From assembly GCA_030760725.1 (NCBI GenBank), contig JASWHV010000001.1:23123928-23187927 (forward strand): DNA of 64,000 nucleotides, read 5' to 3'. Shown piece after piece: positions 56,212 through 64,000 of this stretch. The DNA comes from Neostapfia colusana (Eukaryota > Streptophyta > Magnoliopsida > Poales > Poaceae). How positions within the stretch are numbered: position 1 is the stretch's first letter; each line of letters starts with the position of its first letter. A program made the translations under genes and the position numbers. Below the pieces are notes generated by a model. The model saw only the letters and a program-made list of their open reading frames with translations. It was not told the DNA's origin and made no database searches.

Positions 56212-57826
56212 CACACCAGGAAGCATGGACATTTACGACGGTTATAGGGTTAACCATCGTAAGTAATATTATTTACGACGGTCAGGTTGAGCCATCGTAA
56301 ATTATAGCTTATTTACAACGGCCTGACCTAGGCCGTCGTAAGTTAGCCATTATTTACGACGGCCTAGCTTTGGTCATCGTAAATAAGTTTACTTACGACG
56401 GCAGATGTCTAGACCGTCATAAATAGAGCCTTATACCTAGGCCCGAGAACCGCACCCACCTCTTTCCTTCGCCAGCCGACCGCGCCGTAGTCTTCTTCCT
56501 CGTGCCGCCGCTTCCTTTTCTGCGCCGCCACCGCATCCTCGCCGGCCCCGCCACCACCGCGCCTCCCCGGCGGCCGTCGCCCCACCCTGGACGCGCACCC
56601 CTCCGGCCGCGACTCCGACCCCGACGCCCCTCCCCGACCCCGGCGCCCCGCTGCCCCGCCCCCCGGTCCCGAGCTCCTGCGGCATCGAGCCCCATTGCAC
56701 CCATCGAAAAAATATTTTTTTTGTTTTTGAAATTAGTTGAAAATTGTAGATAGAAAATTGTTGATTGGTAGTTTGTGGGTAGAAATTTAGTTGAGAATTG
56801 TCAAATAGTTTAGTTTAGCTAGTTTACTTACTAATTTAGAATTTAAGTTTCTTAATTTCATTAATTTTAGTGATAATTAGATTTACTTTAATTAATTTAG
56901 TTTTTAGTTAGTATTATTGTTATTTTTTATTTAGTTGTTCTTTTAGTTAGTATCATTGCCACCCGCGTCCCGCCGTCGGCCCCCGACCCCCCCCCCCCCC
57001 CCCCCCGCCACCGCTGCCCCCAGCTGCGCCGCCCCCGCTGCCCCCGGTCGCCGCCGCCCGACCCCCGGCCCCTGCGTGTCGCCCCCGTCGGTGCCCGATG
57101 CGCCCCCCCGACCCCAGCATCCCACCCTGCCCGCCGCCGCCGGACTTTGCGCCTTCGTTGAGTAATTTTTTAATAATTATGTTTTGTTCATTAATTACTT
57201 GCGTGAAAATTGTTTGAAAGTTGAGTGTTAATTATTCGCTTCACGACGGTTAGCTATATACACCATCGTGAGAGCATGTAGTATGATAATTAATAGTAGG
57301 ACATCCGTCGAGCCGGGCTTCGAGGCGAACAGTGCGGGTGCGGACGCGAAGCGTTCTTTTGGAACACGACCGTGTACAGGAGACATACACATGAAAACCG
57401 TCGTAAATATGTTTTCTTACGACAGTATTGAATGAATAAAAACTGAATAACGTAACCTATGCGTCACCCGTTTTAAAGCGGCACGTGTCACTTGCACTAC
57501 GCACGTGACACGTGAGGTTCGGAATTGTCCCATTTTTGGATAGCCTCGGAGTGACTGAGAGAGCTTGCTTATGGTGAGACGCGAGAGGTCCTGATCCTGA
57601 TGGAGTTCTAGTTGTATAACACTGATGTTCTCTGCTACAGCATTTCGAGCGTGCAGTTGGAGAACTGCGGGGTTATGCTGCTGAAATTTTATCAGGATCC
57701 GAACCCGCGTCTCGTTGTAAGAAAGCTCTCTCGATCACTCTTAGGTGGGTTTAGGACACACCCTACCTAATAGAGATGTAGACGCCTGATCTATGACGTT
57801 GCTGAACTTGGTTTGTAGGCTCAAAT

Positions 57827-58882
57827 ATGGGTGAAGACAGTTGGATGTATACTGGTTGGAAAAGGAATGGAAGCCACTCAGATGAGTGGGTGACCAAGAC
57901 TACGGCTTTTTTGGATCGTGCTTTTTTGTTAGCCAAGATAAATAAAGTGCGGTGTCTATGTAGCAGATACCAGAATATGAGGTGTTTGGACAAAAGAACG
58001 CTTTCACTAGACTCGTGCCGATACAGTTTTGTGCCATATTATGAGGTGTGGGTCTTTCATGACGAATCAACGCCTAAACCCATAAAAGAAGAGGAAGAGG
58101 ATGCTTATAGCATGAGGGTTGACAGGATTGACGAGATGCTTGAATATATACAACCAGACTTTAACGAAGACTCTCCTACATCGGAGATTGAAACGTTCTT
58201 CAATCTTGTTAGAGCCTCAGAAGAACCGTTGCATAAGCACACAAAAGTTACACTCCTTTCTTTCATTACATGACTTATAGAAATTAAGTCTAAATATTTT
58301 TTTCTCAAATAACTGCTACAATGATCTTGTCAAATTGGTAAGCAATATTCTTACAAAGCCTCATAAAGTTTCTAAACACATGTACTAGTAAAAGAAAATG
58401 CTTTCTGGTCTCGGTATGAAGTATGAGAAGATTGATGCGTGCCCAGATAATTGCATGCTTTTCTGTAAAGAGCATGGTAAAGAGAACATGTGCTTAAAGT
58501 GTGGTAAATCGAGGTTTATCGAAGTTGTTAGCGACAACGGTGACAAGGTGATGACAGAAGTTGCACATAAGCAACTTCGTTACTTCCCCGTCACACCTGG
58601 TTAAAACGATTGTTCCTCTCTAAAAGAACTACCAGTCACATGAGGTGCCACAAAGAAGGTGTGTGTGACAATAATCGAGTAATGGTGCACCCGTCCGATA
58701 GTGATGCATGGAAGGCGTTGGACAACTTCGATGCAGACTTCGCTAGTGATGTGAGAAATGTTTGCATCGGGTTAGCGGCAGATGGTTTATCACCTTTCAG
58801 TACAAATGTCACACCTTACGTAGAAAGCTTGTTACGCAGGCAATCTCCTATGCCCGTATTCAAGCAAAAAACAATTACTTGA
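57827..58882 (+). pseudogene. CACTA TNP2-type transposase, N-terminal remnant
   Basis: The frame from 57827 opens MGEDSWMYTGWKRNGSHSDEWV and has the layout of the transposase-associated N-terminal domain (VRCLCSRYQNMRCLDK, then YYEVWVFHDES). An intron or break follows. 58398-58600 encodes GLGMKYEKIDACPDNCMLF and CLKCGKSRFIEVV, a zinc-knuckle-like TNP2 segment, then FPVTPG. 58610-58830 continues with LFLSKRTTSHMRCHKEG and DVRNVCIGLAADGLSPFS. The catalytic part normally following this point is missing. The sequence jumps directly to gene-2 material. Confidence 0.8.
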
Positions 58883-59880
58883 AGAGGCATCAAGGGCAGG
58901 AGCTTGCGGCGTTCAGAGACGGCTCCGACACATACTTGACGGAGGACCAGTACGCTGAGGTAAACTAGTAGTGTTTGAATTAGGAATCTGATTTTGTAAT
59001 GTCAACGTTATTTCAATCAATTACTAAATGCATGTTGGTGGGGATTTCTTGGTTGGAGGACCGCCCTTAGGCTTACCAGGTCCTCTGTCGGCTGTGGTCC
59101 AGCGAGGACTTTGTCGCCAAGTCCAAGAGGACCCGACAGTGTAGAGGCTCTACCGGAGGCCATATGTATGGTTCGGATGGCCATCTACGTCTGGCTAGAT
59201 GAATGGTAAGGAAAATACATACAAAACTATATTTATAGTATATTTATGTTACTGACTCGTACTTGCAGGAAAACGAGCTCGGTGAACGACCGAACAATGT
59301 TTAGGTGTGGAAAATAGGTCACAGGGCAAGTGACCCTTCACAGCCCGTCCAGCTATACACTCCGGTGCCGACAGCTCGACTGGTGAGTCTTTGAGTTGAC
59401 TTACGTTATTTGTAACTAACGTTTCTATTGACACTTTTTATGTATTGCTTGTATTTGTAGGAGAAGTATGTGGAGGTGGCGGTTAAGATTCACGGCGGAA
59501 ACTACGATTGGCAGAATACACCAATCGATGTCAACGCCGCGTATGCGAGCGCTGGCGGTAAAGCGCATGGATGGTGAGATGGTAGCTGTTTTTCTTTCTA
59601 ACAATGAGCTACATTATCTTACTCTTAATATTTTTTTATACTTTTACCATTTTCAATGGAGTGGTTGACTCAAGGGAGGCAAGGCCTTCGAGGGGCTTCC
59701 CCCCGCAGTTTTCATCCGCTGGACCCAGCCGACGGATGTCGCAGAGGAACCTGGAGCTCCAGAGTGTCCAGAAGGAGCTATGCCTTACACAGGAGAAGCT
59801 CCAGAAGCAAGAAGCGCTTTCCAAGGCCCAAGAGGAGTATCAAGCTAGCTACTTGGCATAGATGCAAGCGGCGATACAGG
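58830..59880 (+). pseudogene. CACTA second-gene (plant En/Spm-type transposase-like) remnant
   Basis: Pieces in several frames: RIQAKNNYLKRHQGQELAAF and DTYLTEDQYAEV (58850-58960), WSSEDFVAKSKRTRQCRGST-like sequence (59085-59160), EKYVEVAVKIHGGNYDWQNT (59461-59530), and a Gln/Glu-rich helical C-terminus (LELQSVQKELCLTQEKLQKQ, 59745-59830). The order resembles the second gene of CACTA elements. Apparent introns remain at 58965-59060 and 59200-59270. The assignment is by pattern and recollection. Confidence 0.55.
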
Positions 59881-59927
59881 TAAGAACTTAAAATACTAAA
59901 CATCTATATAATTTAATTATTATTAAT

Positions 59928-62308
59928 CACTACAGGAAATCTCACACCTTACGGTGGCCATGTTACGACGGCTAGCCATCGTAAGTAAATTAACTTACGA
60001 CAGTCGCTGCGGGCCGTTGTAAGTAAACTAACTTACGACGGCCATGGGCCCATGGTTGTCGTAACCCTAAGCCGTCGTAAGTTACATCACCATCGTAAAC
60101 TAATTGTAACTTATGACGGCCATAACCTAAGCCATCGTAAGTGGATGGTTTTAACCGCCGCCTCGGCCCGGGCTCGGGATCATTCAACCTGGGCCTGCAC
60201 CGCCGCCACCGCCGCCACCCGAGCCGCCACGGCACCCCCCCACCGCCCGAGTTGCCCGCCGCCGCCGCCACGTGCCTCCCTGCGCCGCCGCCCCTTCGCC
60301 CCTGTGCGCCTCCCCATGCTGCCCCCGCGCCGCCGCCCCGCGCTCCCCCTGCCGCGCCGCCTCCCCGCGCTGTCCCCGCCGCTCGGCCCCAAGCCCGCCC
60401 TGCTTCACCGCCACTTCGAGGTACGTTTTATTTAGTAATTAATTTAGTTCATTTAGTTGGTTTAGTAATTAATTTAGTTTATTTAGTAATTAATTTAGTA
60501 TATTTAGTTCATTTATAAGTATTTTAGTTCATTAATTTTATTTAGTAATTAATTTAGTTAACTTAGTAAGTAATTTAGTTCATTTAGTAATTAATTTAAT
60601 TCATTAAGTTCATTTAGTTCTTAATTTAGTTTTTTATTAATTAGTGTAGTTAATGATTTAACTTATTACTTAATTAGATCATAGTTATTAAGGCGGTAAG
60701 GCAAGATAAGGTGATCTACCCCTTTTTATCTTTTAAGCGGTAAGACGTAAGGTGAGGCGACACCTTAGTTATATATAAATATAGGAAAATTCCAAATAAA
60801 TAAGAATAAAAGTAGTAATTAGTAAATAGAAAATCAATTTATATCTCAGCTCAGCCCACTTTAGCCTCTTCTCTACCTCAACCTCCTCAGCCCAGCCTAC
60901 TTTACCTTTTCTCCTGCCTCATGCATAAGGGTTACTTCCAGTCCTCCACACTACGCTGCCCTCTACTCGCCGCCCCTTTCTCCGACTCCCTATCCTCGCC
61001 TGGCCCTCCCCACCCCCTCCCGCCGCCCTCCCAGGTCGGCTCGCCCTTTGCCTGCCCGCCCCTCCCCTCCCCGCCGCCCTCCTAGGTCGTCTCGCCCTCT
61101 ACTTGGCCGGCGCAGGCGTGGGCGGATCTGCTTGCTCGTGGCGCCTCCCCCGACCAGTGTACCGCCGCCGGACACCCCCACCGCTATGGTGCTCGGGCTC
61201 GCCAGATCTACTCCCCTCCCCCGGCGCTTGACTCTGCTCGCTAGATTTGCTCCCCCCCCCCCCCCCCCCGCCGCCTCTCTGTGCGCGGGCGCCACCGCCT
61301 TCCCTAGACTTACGCTGGGATGTAAGGCGACCGGACATCTTATCCTCCGCCGGCGCCTTACCGCTTAAGCGACGCCTTAAAAACCTGGAATTAGATTACT
61401 TAGTTTTGGTTCAGTTGATTATTAAGTTAGTTTAGTATTTCTTTTGAAGTTATGAGTTAGTTGATTATTAACATAGAAATTTTAGTTTAATTTGATTGCT
61501 TGAGTGTATAATATCGATATATAATAATAAACGGCCTTCGGACCGGCTCAGCCCGACACATCTCATATATGGCCCAAAACGGCCCATTTAAAGGTCAATG
61601 GTCATGGCCATGGCCGCCGTCGAGACAACCATCGAGAACCATTTGGTTTTCGATCAAGAAGCGCCGTTGGTGCCATGGCCATGACCGCCGCCGCTGTAGC
61701 CAACTAGTTTAACGCTTCTTCGGTTTCTGTGAATTCAAACGATCATCTCCCAAGATTTTTTGTTCATCTGTGTCGGAGAACAAGATCGTCGGAGTTCCTC
61801 CGCCGCTCGCCGCCGTCGCCGAATACTCTCCGGCCATTTTTAGCCCTAATCGCCCTCGTTCTTTCCTCCTCTCTCTCGTTCTTACCTCTCTCTGATAAAT
61901 CATACCAAAATGTAAGATTAATGTAACCTATACAATATGCGTCACCTGTTTCGGACCGACCCGTCTTACATGCGTTACACATATGAGGTTTGTAGGTTCG
62001 GAATTGTTCCTTTTTGAAAAGCCTAGGAGTGACCGAGGGGGGGGGGTGCTTATGACGAGACGTAGGGGCTGGATTCGGATGAAATTTCGACGGCATAACC
62101 CTAATGTTCTCTGCTGCACCATTATCGGGCATGCAGTTGGAGAACAGCGGGGTTATGCTGCTAAAATTTCATCTGGATCCAGACCCCACGTCTTGTTATA
62201 AGCACGCTCGTCTCGATCACTCTTGGGTGAGTTTAGGACCCATCTCTTCCAATAGATGTAAAGTGAATGTAATTTCTCATGCTTTATACTGCAGAGTATA
62301 ACATGGGT
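59928..62308 (+). mobile_element. CACTA element B, 5' part, interrupted by Tat-6
   Basis: A clean terminus CACTACAGGAAATC at 59928 is preceded by AAT. Subterminal ACGACGG / CCGTCGTAA motifs cover 59960-60145, followed by a GC-rich leader (60150-60430), AT-rich intron-like sequence, a hAT-like insertion (60680-61388), and a leader (61911-62290) that matches 57443-57790 of element A. Tat-6 cuts it at 62309. Its transposase, if kept, would lie beyond the window. Confidence 0.75.
60680..61388. mobile_element. hAT-like element in CACTA B
   Basis: Flanked by the perfect 8-bp duplication AATTAGAT (60672-60679, 61389-61396). The ends CATAGTTATTAAGGCG and CCAGGTTTTTAAGGCG (inverted) match at 12 of 16 positions, with subterminal GCGGTAAGG motifs at both ends. 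The middle is CT-rich and contains a C-run (61247-61269). It has no transposase. Confidence 0.75.
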
Positions 62309-63390
62309 TGTCGGTACCCGCGATATGGGGTACCCCCGCACACAGGAGAAAATGCCTAAGGATCTCACCCTTCTCCGCAGGGAGAGCTCCGAAGGCGCCA
62401 CGCGTCCGGCGGGGCCGGACCTCCCTCTCCTCAGAGGAGAGCTCCGGGCTCGCCACGTGGCCTGCAGAAGCCGGACCTCCCCCTCCGCGGGAGAGAGGTC
62501 CGAAGGCGCCACATGTCCAGCGGGGCCAGACCTCCCTCTCCTCAGAGAGGAGCTCCGGGCTCGCCACGTGGCCGACAGAAGCCGGACCTCCCCCTCCGCG
62601 GGGAGAGGTCCGAAGGCTCCACGTGTCCTGCGGGGCCAGACCCCTCTCCTCTGAGGAGGGCTCCGGGTCCGCCACGTGGCCAGCAGAACGGCGCTGCCTG
62701 CCCCCGAGCGGTAGGCAGCGGGCGTAAAGACGCCCCATACCTTGCCCGTACAAGGTATTCAAGGTCCGCGCCTTCCCAAGACGCGAAGACGCGGAGCACG
62801 CCTCTGTCAGGTGCCGTTGCGCCCAGTCACATCACAGACTGGCACGCGGTGTCAGAGCCTGCTAGCCAATAAACACAGCGACAAGACATCCCATGCCGCC
62901 CCCACCGTCATCAACCACTACGACTAGCATGCGGCATGGGCAGGGCTGCAAGACGAAGACTCAGAAGCCTTCGCGAGAGACAACTACCGGCATAACTGCA
63001 GATACGGTAGATGACAGACAATCTCCCCGGGACCACCTGTCAGGTCCCAGGCCCCCCTTGTAAGCCACCCGAGTCTTGGACTATAAAAGGCTCGGGTAGG
63101 CGACGTTAGCAAGGGTTCGCACTCCCGCAACTCATACGCTAGACATCAGTCATCCCCAAGCTCAGGACTCCGGTTCTGAGCAGCAAGCAATACAGCGAGC
63201 TCCTCAGCTCACCGTGGACGTAGGGTTTTACGCTCCGGCGGCCCGAACCACGTAAAACCCGCCGTGTCAAGCTTTTCCTTAACTCGTCCATACGCTTAAG
63301 CTCTCCGTAAGTGACTAGCCCCTCCGAAAAAGAACCTCCGCGGGCTGCCCAATGCAGGTCCGGGGGAAGTGTCGACCGCACACTTCGACA
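62309..63390 (+). repeat. Tat-6 5' LTR
   Basis: 1082 bp, TGTCGGTACC to CTTCGACA. Modules with CCACGTGG cores lie at about 62453, 62565 and 62673. A TATA box ACTATAAAAGGC is at about 63080. The terminal hairpin is GAAGTGT (63366-63372) / ACACTTC (63380-63386). Confidence 0.92.
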
Positions 63391-63392
63391 TT

Positions 63393-63410
63393 TGGCGCGC
63401 CAGGTAGGGG
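63393..63410 (+). other. Tat-6 primer-binding site
   Basis: TGGCGCGCCAGGTAGGGG, two bases inside the LTR, an unmutated copy fitting tRNA-Arg. Confidence 0.8.
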
Positions 63411-63445
63411 GCTTTCCCTTGCGCGACGAGTTTCCGCCGACGAAG

Positions 63446-64000
63446 ATGACCAAGCTTCCTTCAGCGGCAAACTCTCCTCCTTCGCGTTCACGGCGAACCA
63501 TGAGCAGCGGGGAGTACATGTCGATGCACTCTGGACGGAGTGTGTCGGCGCGAGCTGGGAGCCAGCAGCCGACTCCGGCAACGCCGACCCAGGCAATGCA
63601 GGCTCCAACCAGCGTCAGATCTTCTGCAGCGCTGAGCGTACACCACAGAGGTGCGCTAGCTGCAGAAAGAGCGCTACTGCGCAACCCACCTGCTGGGGAC
63701 GCGCCCCATTCAGCGACCCAGCAGTGGGTTCGCGAGGTGGACCGTCTCGTCGTCGCCGCCGCAAACCCTCGGTTTCGGCGAGGGCGACGCCCCGGCCAAC
63801 CGGCTGTGTCGCTGACGCGCACGCCTACGGTTGACGGGCAGACGGCGGATTCCAGCTCCTCCAGGCTCCCGTCGACGGACCTGAGGACGGAGCTGGAACG
63901 GTGCCACTTGGGCCAGGATGCCCGGGTGTACCTCGAGCGACGTCGAGAAAGGCGTCGCAACCAAGAGGCTGGCGACAGCATGACGTCGGCCTCGACCCAG
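63446..64000 (+). CDS. Tat-6 gag, N-terminal part (open to window edge)
   Basis: The first 185 codons of gag are uninterrupted. It opens MTKLPSAANSPPSRSRRT and has THSGRSVSARAGSQQ-like sequence equivalent to the other copies (here MHSGRSV), a hydrophobic block ALLRNPPAGDAPHSATQQW, and an arginine-rich stretch YLERRRERRRNQEAGDSM. The start lies 36 bases past the primer site. The matching regions of Tat-1 to Tat-4 contain stops or frameshifts, so this is the only open gag start in the window. Whether the rest of the element is intact cannot be seen. Confidence 0.8.
   Translation, partial: MTKLPSAANSPPSRSRRTMSSGEYMSMHSGRSVSARAGSQQPTPATPTQAMQAPTSVRSSAALSVHHRGALAAERALLRNPPAGDAPHSATQQWVREVDRLVVAAANPRFRRGRRPGQPAVSLTRTPTVDGQTADSSSSRLPSTDLRTELERCHLGQDARVYLERRRERRRNQEAGDSMTSASTQ

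Larger units (their letters stand above)
56212..59927 (+). mobile_element. CACTA element A (degenerate, interrupted by element B)
   Basis: The left end CACACCAGGAAG at 56212 resembles the CACTACAGGAAA terminus of element B but is mutated. Subterminal ACGACGG motifs in both orientations occupy 56228-56425, and further copies lie at 57243 and 57418. A GC-rich leader (56450-56700) precedes AT-rich intron-like sequence, a second leader (57440-57800) shared with element B, and a transposase remnant. The right end is not seen. Element B begins at 59928, probably within an intron of A, since a donor CAG/GTAAGA stands at 59878-59885. Confidence 0.75.
62309..64000 (+). mobile_element. Tat-6: 5' end of a plus-oriented Tat element
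   Basis: 5' LTR, primer site and gag start, continuing beyond the window. The insertion point is in the CACTA B leader. The five bases before the LTR are TGGGT (62304-62308). Confidence 0.9.

Noticed and set aside
56956..57165. Pro-rich frame over a C-run near 56990-57006, and a similar one at 60141-60518
   Set aside because: Simple-sequence and GC-rich leader of CACTA elements. The amino-acid pattern is due to composition.
59249..59434. Small minus-strand frames across the CACTA second gene
   Set aside because: Opposite strand to all recognisable CACTA coding pieces, short, with no similarity.

Overview
The window looks like nuclear DNA of a grass, probably panicoid (this is inferred; no species can be fixed). 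The signs are spliced genes with GT-AG introns, a very GC-rich first exon in the one intact gene, and nested plant-type retrotransposons (Tat with an archaeal-type RNase H, Reina with a chromodomain, a Tekay-like LTR), CACTA and hAT elements. No rRNA, tRNA, CRISPR or prokaryotic feature was seen.

Layout. 1-36.4 kb is a nest of LTR retrotransposons. Six related Tat-lineage Ty3/gypsy copies are named here Tat-1 to Tat-6. Tat-2 and Tat-1 (1-13819, minus) form a tandem unit sharing one internally duplicated LTR. They abut a truncated Tekay-like LTR (13820-16323), which sits in the pol region of Tat-3 (16324-21978, minus). Tat-3 also carries a 933-bp solo LTR (16990-17922). Tat-4 (22120-30728, minus) is bounded by the 5-bp duplication ATACC and sits in the plus-oriented Tat-5 (21979-22119 plus 30729-35802). 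A truncated older LTR (35803-36096) and a Ty1/copia reverse-transcriptase fragment follow.

36.4-55.8 kb is the gene island. A nine-exon DEG9-type serine protease gene (37278-49635) has a fully open 602-codon reading frame, although its introns hold two hAT-like elements, a solo-LTR-like piece, a TRIM and a complete 5.2-kb Reina element. Next come a Rho-of-plants (ROP/RAC) GTPase gene with two in-frame stops, one at the catalytic glutamine and one just before the prenylation box (51845-54154), and a frameshifted trichome-birefringence-like (PMR5/TBL) fragment (about 55281-55750).

55.8-64 kb holds two same-direction CACTA copies, one nested in the other, with a decayed TNP2-type transposase. 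A hAT-like element with an 8-bp duplication lies in the second copy. At the right edge is the 5' LTR, primer-binding site and open gag start of the plus-oriented Tat-6.

How the parts work together. The Tat elements share a primer-binding site that fits tRNA-Arg, LTRs packed with about 111-bp modules bearing CACGTG cores, a small hairpin at the U5 end, and a second gene on the opposite strand between pol and the 3' LTR. That antisense gene encodes a basic, coiled-coil protein. In Tat-4 and Tat-5 it has its own TATA-like box, and in Tat-4 a likely intron. Every Tat coding region seen here is broken or internally deleted, so these copies would depend on enzymes supplied from elsewhere. I did not find a wholly unknown system. 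The strongest leads are the covarying LTR-end hairpin, the antisense gene with its own promoter signals, the doubly disabled ROP gene and a 67-bp near-perfect hairpin inside its intron.
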